This document shows, piece by piece, positions 8,483-17,586 of a DNA stretch of 64,000 nt. Source of the DNA: Christiangramia sediminis (GTDB lineage Bacteria; Bacteroidota; Bacteroidia; Flavobacteriales; Flavobacteriaceae); NCBI RefSeq assembly GCF_020552705.1, contig NZ_JAJBZG010000002.1, positions 62,001 to 126,000 of the forward strand, in the 5' to 3' direction. A model generated the notes under the pieces. The model worked only from the letters and a program-made list of their open reading frames with translations. It was not told the DNA's origin and made no database searches. The translations under genes and the position numbers were made by a program. Every line of letters begins with the position of its first letter. The stretch's first letter is position 1.

Positions 8483-8490
8483 TAAGTTTG
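8483..8490 (+). promoter_or_regulatory. Bacteroidota -7 box (TAAGTTTG)
   Basis: TAAGTTTG is an exact match to the Bacteroidota -7 consensus TAnnTTTG and lies 23 bp upstream of the ATG at 8514. A TTTC about 18 bp further upstream (8461-8464) could stand in for the -33 element, but the match is weak. The short leader fits the general lack of Shine-Dalgarno sequences here. Confidence 0.45.
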
Positions 8491-8513
8491 AATTCTAATC
8501 AATTCAAAACGAG

Positions 8514-9836
8514 ATGAAAAAGATCAATTTAGCCTTTGCCTTTATGTTTATGGGGTATTTTGCGTTAAATGCCCAGTCTTATATTGGACATAGCGTAGAC
8601 AACTATAGCGGTATTCATGGGATTATTCTTAATCCGTCATCAGTTGTAGATTCCCGAATGCGTACAGATATAAACATATTTTCACTAAGTGTTTTTGCGG
8701 GCAGTGATTATTACGCTATAGACTTAGGTAATCTTGCAGACAGCGATGACGGATTCGAAATAAGTGAGAATACTGAGAAATTCCCAAAACAGAATAATCA
8801 GTTCTTCTTAAATATCGATGCTTTAGGACCTTCTTTTATGTTCAACTTATCTCCAAAACATAGCCTGGGATTTACTACCAGAGTACGGGCATTCTTCAAT
8901 CTTAACAATATCAACGGGGAATTATATGAAAACTTCAGTAATGATTTTGACCTGGCTGAAGATTTTAATTTTAATGTGGAAGATTTTTCCGGAACTATTC
9001 ATTTATGGGGAGAAGTTGGGGCTACCTATGGAAGAGTTCTTCTTGAAGAAAATAAGCATTTTCTCAAAGGAGGAATTACTTTAAAATATCTGAAGGGCGG
9101 TGGAAGTGCCTTTAGCAGTAGCCCTTCGTTTTCGGGTGATTATAGCGGAATGAACGAGGTTCTTTCTACCATGGGATCGCTAAACTATGGGGCTACGATG
9201 GATTTTAATAGCGAAGATGTGGGATTTGACAGCAGTGCCTCAGGTTTTGGAGGGGATATTGGGGTAACCTATGAGTATCGAAATCCTCAGGGTCTTGATT
9301 CACTTGGCAAAAAGGACAATAAATATAAATTTAAGATTGCACTCTCTTTAACCGATATTGGAAGCATCACCTATAACGAAACCTCTAATACCAATTACAA
9401 TTTAAATGGACAAATTCAAAAAACTGAGCTTTCAGAGAAAAGTCTTTCTGAAATATTAGAAGATAATTATACTGGTTCTGAAGAGCTGCTGGATAGTAAA
9501 ATAAATCTGCCAACGGCTCTACACCTGGTTGCCGATTATAACATTCGGAAACGCTTATTTGTTAGTCTCAACGGTTCTTTTTCCCTGATTGGCCATGACA
9601 AAGAACAGGCAAACCGAATTATTAACACAGTTACAGCCACTCCCCGACTGGAAACCAGATTCTTTAGTTTCTATTTACCACTCAGCAAACGGCAGTATGA
9701 TGGATTTGCAGCAGGAGCGGGATTGAGATTAGGCCCGCTAACCGTGGGGTCAGCATCAGCAATAACCAGCCTGTTATCTGATTCCAGTAAAACTGCAGAT
9801 GTGTATGTTGGGTTGAAAGTTCCTATTTATCAATAG
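8514..9836 (+). CDS. DUF5723-type outer-membrane beta-barrel protein
   Basis: 440 residues with an N-terminal signal peptide (about 1-20, ending ALNAQ). The mature part begins SYIGHSVDNYSGIHGIILNPSS, characteristic of DUF5723-like Bacteroidota surface proteins, which relate to the PorP/SprF and FadL-like barrels. Alternating hydrophobic strands run through the protein (for example HSLGFTTRVRAFF, YKFKIALSLTDIGSI) and it ends in a strand-like YVGLKVPIYQ, as expected for an outer-membrane barrel. It is transcribed from the promoter just upstream and closed by the hairpin at 9871-9900, so it is probably monocistronic. Its transported or bound substrate is unknown. Confidence 0.7.
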   Translation: MKKINLAFAFMFMGYFALNAQSYIGHSVDNYSGIHGIILNPSSVVDSRMRTDINIFSLSVFAGSDYYAIDLGNLADSDDGFEISENTEKFPKQNNQFFLNIDALGPSFMFNLSPKHSLGFTTRVRAFFNLNNINGELYENFSNDFDLAEDFNFNVEDFSGTIHLWGEVGATYGRVLLEENKHFLKGGITLKYLKGGGSAFSSSPSFSGDYSGMNEVLSTMGSLNYGATMDFNSEDVGFDSSASGFGGDIGVTYEYRNPQGLDSLGKKDNKYKFKIALSLTDIGSITYNETSNTNYNLNGQIQKTELSEKSLSEILEDNYTGSEELLDSKINLPTALHLVADYNIRKRLFVSLNGSFSLIGHDKEQANRIINTVTATPRLETRFFSFYLPLSKRQYDGFAAGAGLRLGPLTVGSASAITSLLSDSSKTADVYVGLKVPIYQ

Positions 9837-9870
9837 AAGGTCAGGTTTGAATTAGCTATATACTTGCTTT

Positions 9871-9900
9871 AAAAGACATCTACATTTGGGTGTCTTTTTT
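9871..9900 (+). terminator. intrinsic terminator inside the end of the opposite gene
   Basis: AAAAGACA (9871-9878) pairs with TGTCTTTT (9891-9898), followed by a T run to 9900. It serves the plus-strand barrel gene ending at 9836. The last codons of the minus-strand esterase (stop at 9880-9882) lie within it, so one element is both terminator and coding sequence. Confidence 0.75.
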
Positions 9901-10584
9901 ATTTTGAAGCACATCTTTCAGAACTTCCCATACATTATCGGCCACGATCTCCTGTCCTTCCACAGTTGGATGAATCCCGTCCTGTTGATTCAGATCAGGA
10001 TTTCCGGCCACATCTTCAAGTAAAAATTTAATAAGATGAACCTCATTCTTTTTTGCAAGTTCCGGGAATATGGCTTTAAATTCAGAAGTATAATCCTGTC
10101 CCATATTTGGAGGAATTTGCATTCCTGCAAGAATAATTTCAATATCAGGATTCTGTTCTCTAACAAAATCTATTATTTGCTGAAGGTTATTTCTTGTTTC
10201 CTCTAAGGGAATTCCCCGTAAACCATCATTAGCTCCCAGTTCAAGAACAAATACATCCACATTTTGTTTAAGCACCCAGTCTATTCTATTCTTACCTCCG
10301 GCAGAAGTTTCACCGCTTAATCCAGCATTTACTACCTGGTAGGAAAGTCCTAAAGAATCTATTTTTTCCTGCAGAATTTCTGGAAATCCCTCGCCCTGTT
10401 CCAATCCGTAACCCGCGGTAAGACTATCTCCAAAGAAAAGGATCACCTTTTTCTTTTGTTGAGCGCTGTTTTCATTTTCTACTGATTCTTCTGAAGTCTC
10501 TTTTTCTTCCTTTTTTGTAGCCTCGCCACATGAGGAAATACTGATAAGTATAAACAATGATAAAAACAATGTGAAGCTTCTCAT
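9880..10584 (-). CDS. SGNH/GDSL lipoprotein esterase (TesA-like arylesterase)
   Basis: 234 residues. A lipoprotein signal is visible (hydrophobic 5-17, then SISSC with Cys19 as the lipidation site), followed by a charged linker rich in Glu/Lys. The GDSL block FFGDSLTAGYG holds nucleophile Ser54. The oxyanion residues are the Gly of AGLSGETS and the Asn of ELGANDGL, and DGIHPT near 203 supplies the catalytic Asp/His. This is the E. coli TesA family (thioesterase I / arylesterase / lysophospholipase L1), here anchored to a membrane facing the periplasm. It is divergent from a YbbA/YbbP-type ABC exporter, the same arrangement as tesA-ybbA-ybbP in E. coli, hinting at a joint role in lipid handling. 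Confidence 0.88.
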   Translation of the reverse strand: MRSFTLFLSLFILISISSCGEATKKEEKETSEESVENENSAQQKKKVILFFGDSLTAGYGLEQGEGFPEILQEKIDSLGLSYQVVNAGLSGETSAGGKNRIDWVLKQNVDVFVLELGANDGLRGIPLEETRNNLQQIIDFVREQNPDIEIILAGMQIPPNMGQDYTSEFKAIFPELAKKNEVHLIKFLLEDVAGNPDLNQQDGIHPTVEGQEIVADNVWEVLKDVLQNKKDTQM

Positions 10585-10655
10585 GTTCGGGTAGATTTTA
10601 TTGAAATCATTTCTTTATTTTGTTCGTGCTGATAAAGAAACCTAAAACTTATAAG

Positions 10656-11336
10656 ATGGCAAAAATTTTAAACGTTCAAAATCTGAAGAAAAGCTACAAT
10701 AGTGGTTCCAAAGAGCTAACTGTACTTGAAAACATCAGTTTTGATATTGAAGAAAAGGAAACTTTCGCCATTGTTGGACCCTCAGGAAGCGGTAAGACAA
10801 CTCTTTTAGGACTTTGCGCAGGCCTGGATCAACCAGATTCCGGAAAAATTGAACTTTGCGGAACTTTTATAAATGAATTAAGTGAAGACCAGAGAGCTCT
10901 ATTAAGAAATAAAAAGGTAGGTTTTGTTTTTCAGGATTTTCAATTGATCCCCACACTTACCGCCTTAGAGAATGTAGCAGTTCCCCTGGAACTAAGAGGC
11001 GATAAAAAGGCTACCCAGGTTAGTAAAGAGCTTTTAGAAAAAGTTGGTTTAGGGGACAGGTTTGATCATTATCCTTCTCAATTATCAGGTGGAGAACAAC
11101 AACGGGTAGCTTTGGCAAGAGCTTTCAGTAATAAACCAGATATACTTTTTGCTGATGAACCTACCGGTAATCTTGATGAAGAAACGGGAAAAAAGGTGGT
11201 AGAACTTCTTATTGAATTAAATCGGGAATCTGGCACCACGCTGGTGATCGTAACGCATGATATGGAACTTGCTAAAAAGACCCAGCGCATCTTAAGATTA
11301 AAAGGCGGAAAAGTATTGGAAACTATAAACGTCTAA
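10656..11336 (+). CDS. YbbA-type ABC transporter ATP-binding protein
   Basis: 226 residues from ATG at 10656. A TTG at 10620 in frame would add 12 residues, but that region lies in the divergent promoter area and MAKILNVQNL is the usual family start. Visible motifs are Walker A GPSGSGKTT, Q-loop VFQDFQLIP, signature LSGGEQQRVALARA, Walker B ILFADEPTGNLD and the switch His in VTHD. This is the LolD/MacB/YbbA class of small ATPases that power FtsX-fold permeases working on lipids, lipoproteins or peptides rather than solute import. The stop is 2 bp before the permease start, so the two form an operon and presumably one complex. Confidence 0.9.
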   Translation: MAKILNVQNLKKSYNSGSKELTVLENISFDIEEKETFAIVGPSGSGKTTLLGLCAGLDQPDSGKIELCGTFINELSEDQRALLRNKKVGFVFQDFQLIPTLTALENVAVPLELRGDKKATQVSKELLEKVGLGDRFDHYPSQLSGGEQQRVALARAFSNKPDILFADEPTGNLDEETGKKVVELLIELNRESGTTLVIVTHDMELAKKTQRILRLKGGKVLETINV

Positions 11337-11338
11337 AT

Positions 11339-13897
11339 ATGCCAGATTCAAAATTCAGTAAAACGAAAAAAGCTGACTTCGGCTGGCTATTAAAAATGGC
11401 TATAAGAGATGGAAAGGCCAGTAAAAGAAAACTGGTACTTTTCATGGCCTCTATTGTTCTGGGGATTGCTGCCGTGGTTTCCATTCAATCTTTCAGTAAT
11501 AATTTAAAAGATAATATTGCGCTCCAGTCCAAATCCCTAATGGGAGCCGATTATACTATAGACAGTGACAAGCTACCCAATGAAAGAGTTTCCTTTATAA
11601 TGGATTCCCTCGGCGGGCCCGAGGCTGAAGAAATAAGCTTTGCATCTATGGCAGCTTTTCCTGGAAAAGAAGGCACTAAACTGGTACGGGTACGTGGTAT
11701 AGATGGGGATTTTCCATTTTACGGTGAACTGGAAACAGAACCTGTTTCAGCGGCAACAGCATATCAAACGGAGGGTTCAGCGCTGGTAGATGCCACACTC
11801 ATGCTACAACTTGGCATTAAACCCGGCGATAAAATCAAGATTGGAAGTGTAGAATTGCCTGTGGCAGGCGCCCTGAAATCGGTGCCGGGAAGTGCAGCTA
11901 TATTTAGCTCTATTGCACCTCCGGTTATAATTCCGCAGCGGTTTATTGAAGAAACCGGGCTGGTTCAGGTAGGTAGTAGAATTGGATATAAATATTACTT
12001 TCTGGCAGATCCTAAATTAGATCTCGAAAAGTTCGATGAAAAAATAGATCCAATACTTGATGCCAATGATGCCGATCTGGATACCCATACCTCAACCAGC
12101 GAAAGACTGGGTCGACGCTATGAAAATTTTGGTAAGTTCCTTAATCTTGTGGCCTTTATTGCCCTGTTATTGGGATGTGTGGGAATTGCCAGTGCTATTC
12201 ATATCTACATTAAAGAAAAGCTGAGATCTGTTGCTGTTCTAAAATGCCTGGGAGCTTCCAAAAAACAAACCTTCTTTATTTACCTGATTCAAATTGCCAT
12301 AATTGGTCTAATTGGTGGAATTGTAGGGACTGCTTTGGGATTAATATTACAACAATTATTCCCACTAATTTTACAGGATATTATTCCCGTTAACGTTGAA
12401 ATTTCCTTTGACCCCCGTACCATTTTTATGGGTATATTACTGGGTGTTTTAATGTCTATTTTGTTTGCACTATATCCCCTGATGGGAACTTTATATGTTT
12501 CTCCTCTCCAGGCTCTTCGTGTAATTAATACTGAGGAATCAAAATCCCGGAAAGCAGGATTCTTTGTTCTTTGCGGAATCTTTCTTTTCATTTTCTTATT
12601 TGCCTTCTGGTTACTCGAAGACTGGAAGTATTCCATATTTTTTGTTCTCGGTATTATTATTACTTTTTCTTTACTGGCTGGGGTTGCTAATTTGTTTATG
12701 AAAGCAATAAAGAAGTATTTCCCTTCAGGCTGGGGATTTATTGCAAGACAAAGCCTGCTAAATTTATTCCGCCCACAGAATCAAACCCTCATCCTTGTGC
12801 TGGCGATAGGGATTGGAACCTTCCTGATTAGTACACTGTATTTTACCAAAGATCTTTTATTAGCGCAGGCTTCCCTTGAAGAACAGGCAAAAAGTCCCAA
12901 TATGATCTTATTAGATGTTCAGTCAGGACAACAGGAAGCGGTTACCCAAACAATCAATTCAAAAGACCTGAAAGTCATTGAAAATATTCCTATTGTTACG
13001 ATGAGGGTTGAGAACCTGAAAGGAAGATCGGTGAATGAAATACGGGAGGATACAACTTCAAAAATAAATGGCTGGATCCTGCAACATGAATTTAGAACCA
13101 CCTATAGAGATTCTTTAATTTCATCCGAAGTATTAGAACAGGGCAAGTGGATTGGGGAAGATCCTCAAAATGAAACGATCCCCGTTTCTGTAAGTAACAA
13201 TTTTGCCGAAGATGCAAAAGTAGAAATAGGTGATAAAATAGATTTCAATGTACAGGGCGTGTTATTGAATACGGTGGTTGAAAGTATCAGGACGGTTGAC
13301 TGGAGCAGAATGCAACTCAATTTCTCCATTGTTTTTCCTTCCGGTGTGCTTGAAGATGCTCCGCAATTTCGGGTACTTACCACTAAAGTTCCCGATGAAA
13401 ATAGTTCGGCCGATCTACAGCAAAGCCTGGTAGAGAAATTTCCCAATGTCACCATCATAGATTTAAGACAGGTCCTTACTCTGATAGAAAAGATATTGAA
13501 TAAGATCTCCTGGCTTATCAATTTTATGGCCTTTTTTAGCATACTAACCGGCATCATTGTTCTAATTGGTGCAGTGAGAACCAGTAAATACCAGCGAATA
13601 AAAGAAAGTGTTTTACTCAGAACGCTGGGGGCAAAAAGCGATCAGATCTTAAAGATTCTCGCTTTGGAATATTTTTACCTGGGTTTGTTAGGAGCTCTTT
13701 CAGGAATATTATTATCTCTTGTGAGTAGTCTCTTATTGGGGTATTTCGTTTTTGAAACTACATTCATCCCATCCTGGATTCCATTCTTAGTACTTCTTCC
13801 AGGAATTATATTATTGGTGATGGCTATTGGGCTTGGAAATAGTCTTAGCGTAATTAAAAGTCCGCCCCTGGTGGTGCTCCGAAAAGAATTAAGATAG
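11339..13897 (+). CDS. YbbP-type ABC transporter permease, double FtsX domains
   Basis: 852 residues. One N-terminal membrane helix (about 30-52) is followed by a large periplasmic MacB-like domain (about 55-255). The first FtsX core (about 262-395) contains the typical KEKLRSVAVLKCLGASKKQ cytoplasmic loop. Two or three helices follow (about 405-460), then a second periplasmic domain (about 500-715) and a second FtsX core (about 720-850) with RIKESVLLRTLGAKSDQ. This duplicated layout is that of E. coli YbbP. Together with the ATPase just upstream it would form a mechanotransmitting exporter or lipid-handling machine in the inner membrane. The substrate is not known; the TesA-like lipoprotein gene next door is the best contextual hint. 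Confidence 0.88.
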   Translation: MPDSKFSKTKKADFGWLLKMAIRDGKASKRKLVLFMASIVLGIAAVVSIQSFSNNLKDNIALQSKSLMGADYTIDSDKLPNERVSFIMDSLGGPEAEEISFASMAAFPGKEGTKLVRVRGIDGDFPFYGELETEPVSAATAYQTEGSALVDATLMLQLGIKPGDKIKIGSVELPVAGALKSVPGSAAIFSSIAPPVIIPQRFIEETGLVQVGSRIGYKYYFLADPKLDLEKFDEKIDPILDANDADLDTHTSTSERLGRRYENFGKFLNLVAFIALLLGCVGIASAIHIYIKEKLRSVAVLKCLGASKKQTFFIYLIQIAIIGLIGGIVGTALGLILQQLFPLILQDIIPVNVEISFDPRTIFMGILLGVLMSILFALYPLMGTLYVSPLQALRVINTEESKSRKAGFFVLCGIFLFIFLFAFWLLEDWKYSIFFVLGIIITFSLLAGVANLFMKAIKKYFPSGWGFIARQSLLNLFRPQNQTLILVLAIGIGTFLISTLYFTKDLLLAQASLEEQAKSPNMILLDVQSGQQEAVTQTINSKDLKVIENIPIVTMRVENLKGRSVNEIREDTTSKINGWILQHEFRTTYRDSLISSEVLEQGKWIGEDPQNETIPVSVSNNFAEDAKVEIGDKIDFNVQGVLLNTVVESIRTVDWSRMQLNFSIVFPSGVLEDAPQFRVLTTKVPDENSSADLQQSLVEKFPNVTIIDLRQVLTLIEKILNKISWLINFMAFFSILTGIIVLIGAVRTSKYQRIKESVLLRTLGAKSDQILKILALEYFYLGLLGALSGILLSLVSSLLLGYFVFETTFIPSWIPFLVLLPGIILLVMAIGLGNSLSVIKSPPLVVLRKELR

Positions 13898-13975
13898 CAG
13901 TAATTTCAAGCAAGGTTTTATTAAAAGTTTAACTGATATTTTTATGCTAAAGTTTACAGGAGACCGTATTTTTAG

Positions 13976-13998
13976 GATTGGCTAAATTTTAACCAATC
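13976..13998. repeat. 23-bp palindrome at the start of the second AraC gene
   Basis: GATTGG (13976-13981) and CCAATC (13993-13998) are perfect inverted arms, and inside them TAAA (13983-13986) pairs with TTTA (13988-13991); only the positions 13982 and 13992 fail to pair. It ends 4 bp before the ATG at 14003. It could be an operator for autoregulation or an RNA hairpin hiding the start. Confidence 0.5.
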
Positions 13999-14002
13999 AA
14001 AC

Positions 14003-15034
14003 ATGGAAAATTATCATTTAGAATTAAATGATGTAGATGAATTTATCCCTCAACTGGCAAATGAATTTGGGTGTGATTTTTCCGAGCATCTTGGAGAATT
14101 TCAACTTAAAATTCCTGAAAGTAAAGGTAGAGGCACTATTAAAGGAATAAATTTTCCAAACGGGATAGGGCTTTATACCTACCACTGTAAATTAAATACA
14201 GATATAAATCTGGCGGTTTCTCAGCCGTTTATTAAGCCCATTCGGTTTATTTACTGTGTGAAAGGCGAAGTGGAAAGTTATTTTAATAAAAAAGAGGATC
14301 TAAACAATATTACAGATCACCAGTTTTTAATTGCAGCGCCTAAAGATAATGAGGTCCACAACTTAAATTTTATAAAGGACAGGGATATAATAATGTGTTA
14401 CCTGGAAATTGACCGGTTAAAATTTCAACAATATTTCTCGTTTGATCTTCATGATCTTGAACCAGTCTTTTATAAGATCTTTAGTGATATTGAAGCATTG
14501 AATAGAATTTCTGAAACCGGAAGTTTCAGTCTTAAAACTGCTGATGCTATCAAGGAAATAAGGCATTGTGACGCCACCGGATTTCCCCGGGTAAATTTCA
14601 TAGGTGCAAAAGCTCTTGAGGTCTTAAGCTATATGCTGGCCAGGTTTAAAAAAGAAAGTCAGCGTTTTGAAAACACTGAAATGCGGGAGAAAGACAGAAA
14701 AGCTATTGAGACTGCAGTAAATTATATAGATTCCAATATTTCTCAAACCGGTACCGTAAATGATCTTGCTCAAATTGCAGGGGTTAATACCAATAAACTT
14801 CAGGAAGGTTTTCAGGCTATCTATGGAAAAACTGTAAATGGCTATATTAGAGATGTAAGACTGAGTAAATCTCTTACAATGCTTTCGGCCGGGAATAAGA
14901 ATGTAAGTGAAGTAGTCTATGAGCTGGGACTCTCCAGTAGAAGTTATTTTTCTAAAATATTTAAAGCGAAATATGGAGTTTCTCCACGAAAAGTACTTTC
15001 AGGAAGGTCCATCTCCGAAAAGTTTCATAAATAA
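14003..15034 (+). CDS. AraC family transcriptional regulator (paralog of 5106-6122)
   Basis: 343 residues. The C-terminal AraC DNA-binding domain (about 230-335) includes the second helix-turn-helix VSEVVYELGLSSRSYFSKIF and KAKYGVSPRKVL. The N-terminal part shares GRGTIKGINFPNGIGLY and FIGAKALEVLSYML with the regulator at 5106-6122, so the two are full-length paralogs. No membrane segment or receiver domain is present, so an effector bound by the N-terminal domain is expected. The start is at the ATG just after a 23-bp palindrome. It follows the YbbP-type permease by 105 bp and is followed by 379 bp of non-coding DNA, so it is likely monocistronic. Targets are unknown. Confidence 0.85.
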   Translation: MENYHLELNDVDEFIPQLANEFGCDFSEHLGEFQLKIPESKGRGTIKGINFPNGIGLYTYHCKLNTDINLAVSQPFIKPIRFIYCVKGEVESYFNKKEDLNNITDHQFLIAAPKDNEVHNLNFIKDRDIIMCYLEIDRLKFQQYFSFDLHDLEPVFYKIFSDIEALNRISETGSFSLKTADAIKEIRHCDATGFPRVNFIGAKALEVLSYMLARFKKESQRFENTEMREKDRKAIETAVNYIDSNISQTGTVNDLAQIAGVNTNKLQEGFQAIYGKTVNGYIRDVRLSKSLTMLSAGNKNVSEVVYELGLSSRSYFSKIFKAKYGVSPRKVLSGRSISEKFHK

Positions 15035-15413
15035 TTTTTTATTTACTGTATTTCTGCTACCCTATATCAAAATAGGGTAAAAATCCCCTTTCGTAATACA
15101 CTATAATAGAATACTTTAAGCTTTAATCACTTCAAATAAAATGAAAATTTGATATTAAAATATAAGCAAGAAGATATGGGGTTATCATTTATCAATCATT
15201 ATCATTTCAATAAATTAAAGGTTCTTATCTTCTTTTTTATAATTTCTCAAAAGGACCATATTGATTATTCCTGAATTAGCCATTTATAATATCAGATTTT
15301 CATTTTTTGCTTTTAAACCCTCCTTCTTTTAATTTCTAAAGATAATTGATAGAAACCTCCTTCTCAAATTTTTAAATCTTTGTATATTCAGGGCTATTTT
15401 CAAAGAAAAAAAC
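15035..15413. other. non-coding region between AraC gene and M3 peptidase
   Basis: 379 bp, very AT-rich, with no credible reading frame. The one clear structure is an inverted repeat TACCCTA (15058-15064) and TAGGGTA (15073-15079) with an 8-nt spacer, followed by A residues rather than a T run, so it is not a typical terminator for the upstream gene. Close to the peptidase start, AATCTTTG (about 15375-15382) differs from the TAnnTTTG -7 consensus at one base and is the best promoter candidate. Confidence 0.5.
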
Positions 15414-17552
15414 ATGAACCCAAGACTTAAAAAAGGCCTGAGTGTATTTGCTCTGGTTTCTATTATTGGCTATACTCATGGTCAGGAAAAAGAAAAAAAA
15501 TCTATGAACACGAATCCTTTATTATCTGAATGGACCGGACCTTATGAGGGAGTGCCTGCCTTTGATGAAATGCAGGTAGACCTAATAAAACCTGCGATTA
15601 GAAAAGGTATGGAATTACACCTTGCAGATATTGATAAGATAACTGCAAATAAGGATAAACCTACTTTCGAAAATACAATTATTCCTATGGAAAAAGCGGG
15701 ACAGGAACTGGATCGAGCTTTTACCTATTATGGTATTTATAGTAGTAATGTATCCAGTCCTGAGTTTAGAGAAGTTCAAAAGGAACTGGCTCCAGAGATC
15801 TCTGAATTTTCTTCAAAGATCAGCCAGAATAAAGAGCTTTTTAAGCGTATTAAAACAGTATACGAGAACTCTCAAAAAGAACCACTCCCAGCTGCAAAAC
15901 AAAGAGTCGTTGATCTTATTTACGAAGATTTTGCCATGCAGGGAGCAGATCTTAATGAGGAGGATAAAAAAAGATATGCAGCAATAAATAAAGAATTATC
16001 AGGTCTTTATACCAAATTTTCCAATAATGTTCTGGCAGATGAAGAGAATTATGTGACTTACCTGGAAAAAGATCAGCTGGATGGCTTGCCAGAATCCTAT
16101 ATAAAATCTGCCGCTCAGGCAGCAGCAGATCGTGGGAAAGAAGGTAAATATGCGGTTACTAACACACGTTCGTCTATGGATCCATTCCTAACTTATTCAA
16201 CCGAAAGAGAACTTCGTGAAAAAGTCTGGAACAATTATTATTCTCGAGGGGATAATGCTGATGAGTACGACAATAACGAGATCATAAAAAAGATTCTGAA
16301 ATTACGTGATGAACGGGTAGAATTACTTGGTTATGAAAATTACGCACAATGGCGTTTGCAAAACAGGATGGCTAAAAATCCTGAAAATGCCATGGATCTT
16401 ATGATGAAAGTCTGGCCTGCGGCTCTGGCGAGAGTCAAGGAAGAAGTGAGCGATATGCAGAAACTAGCTGATGCTGAGGGAAAAGACATTAGTATAAAAC
16501 CCTGGGATTATAGATTTTATGCTGAAAAAGTTAGAAAGCAAAAATATGACCTGGATAGTGAAGAAGTGAAACAATACCTGGAATTAGGCAATCTTACCCA
16601 GGCTTTATTCTTTACCGCAGGAGAATTATTCAATTTTGAATTTACACCGGTAGAAGAAGGTAGCGTACCTGTTTTTCATGAAGATGTAAAAGTATGGCAG
16701 GTGAGTGACAAAGATTCAGGAGAGATCGTGGGACTATGGTACCTGGATCCTTATGCCAGGCAGGGTAAACGTTCTGGAGCTTGGGCGACAACCTATCGCA
16801 GTTACAGTGAATTAATGGGTGAAAAACCTGTGCTATCTTCAAATAATTCAAATTTTATTGAACCTGCTCCAGGGGAACCTGTTCTGGTTTCATGGGACGA
16901 TGCTACTACCTTTTTTCATGAGTTTGGTCACGCACTGCATTTCCTTTCTGCAGATATTGAATATCCAACGCTTAATAGCGGAGTAAGAGATTATACAGAA
17001 TTCCAGTCACAGCTTTTGGAAAGATGGTTATCTACAGATAAAGTGATCAATCAATTTCTTAGACATCATGAGACCAATGAAGTGATCCCGCAAGACCTGG
17101 TGAAGAAGATCCAAAAAGCTTCTACATTCAACCAGGGATTTGCAACTACAGAGTTTCTTGCTTCAGCGATCATGGATATGAAATATCACACAACAGATCC
17201 AGATAAAATTGAGCCCGATACTTTTGAAAGAGAAACGCTGAAAGAGCTTAATATGCCTGAAGAGATCGTAATGCGTCACCGTACGCCGCATTTTGGACAT
17301 GTATTTTCTGGCGAGGGATATGCAACCGGTTATTACGGATATTTATGGGCAGATGTTCTCACTTCTGATGCTGCGGAAGCATTTTCAGATGCCCCGGGCG
17401 GATTCTATGATAAAGAATTAGCGCGTAAATTAGTTAAATATCTTTTTGCGCCAAGAAATGCCATGGATCCTGCAGAAGCCTATAAAAAATTCAGAGGGAG
17501 AGAGGCTAAAATCGATGCTTTGATGAGAGACAGAGGTTTTCCAGTAGATTAG
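15414..17552 (+). CDS. M3 family zinc metallopeptidase (peptidyl-dipeptidase Dcp type)
   Basis: 712 residues. An N-terminal signal-like segment (about 9-25, ending YTHGQ) suggests export to the periplasm. The catalytic zinc motif is FFHEFGHALH, with ligands His502 and His506 and catalytic Glu503; the third ligand Glu and the downstream HFGHVFSGEGYATGYYGYLWAD segment (about 620-650) are typical of the M3A oligopeptidase/dipeptidyl carboxypeptidase group. Length and the ending (YKKFRGREAKIDALMRDRGF) match Dcp. It would cleave short peptides, probably nutrient peptides brought into the periplasm. It is monocistronic, with a long hairpin 34 bp downstream. Confidence 0.92.
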   Translation: MNPRLKKGLSVFALVSIIGYTHGQEKEKKSMNTNPLLSEWTGPYEGVPAFDEMQVDLIKPAIRKGMELHLADIDKITANKDKPTFENTIIPMEKAGQELDRAFTYYGIYSSNVSSPEFREVQKELAPEISEFSSKISQNKELFKRIKTVYENSQKEPLPAAKQRVVDLIYEDFAMQGADLNEEDKKRYAAINKELSGLYTKFSNNVLADEENYVTYLEKDQLDGLPESYIKSAAQAAADRGKEGKYAVTNTRSSMDPFLTYSTERELREKVWNNYYSRGDNADEYDNNEIIKKILKLRDERVELLGYENYAQWRLQNRMAKNPENAMDLMMKVWPAALARVKEEVSDMQKLADAEGKDISIKPWDYRFYAEKVRKQKYDLDSEEVKQYLELGNLTQALFFTAGELFNFEFTPVEEGSVPVFHEDVKVWQVSDKDSGEIVGLWYLDPYARQGKRSGAWATTYRSYSELMGEKPVLSSNNSNFIEPAPGEPVLVSWDDATTFFHEFGHALHFLSADIEYPTLNSGVRDYTEFQSQLLERWLSTDKVINQFLRHHETNEVIPQDLVKKIQKASTFNQGFATTEFLASAIMDMKYHTTDPDKIEPDTFERETLKELNMPEEIVMRHRTPHFGHVFSGEGYATGYYGYLWADVLTSDAAEAFSDAPGGFYDKELARKLVKYLFAPRNAMDPAEAYKKFRGREAKIDALMRDRGFPVD

Positions 17553-17586
17553 ATTTTTCTCTAATATTACAGGCATAAATTAAGTG

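Noticed and set aside
12289-12636. 115-codon minus-strand ORF inside the YbbP-type permease
   Set aside because: Antisense shadow of the first FtsX core; basic, low-complexity composition and no start context.
15058-15079. TACCCTA/TAGGGTA hairpin as terminator of the AraC gene
   Set aside because: It is followed by A's and C's rather than a T run; kept only as a dyad of unknown use.
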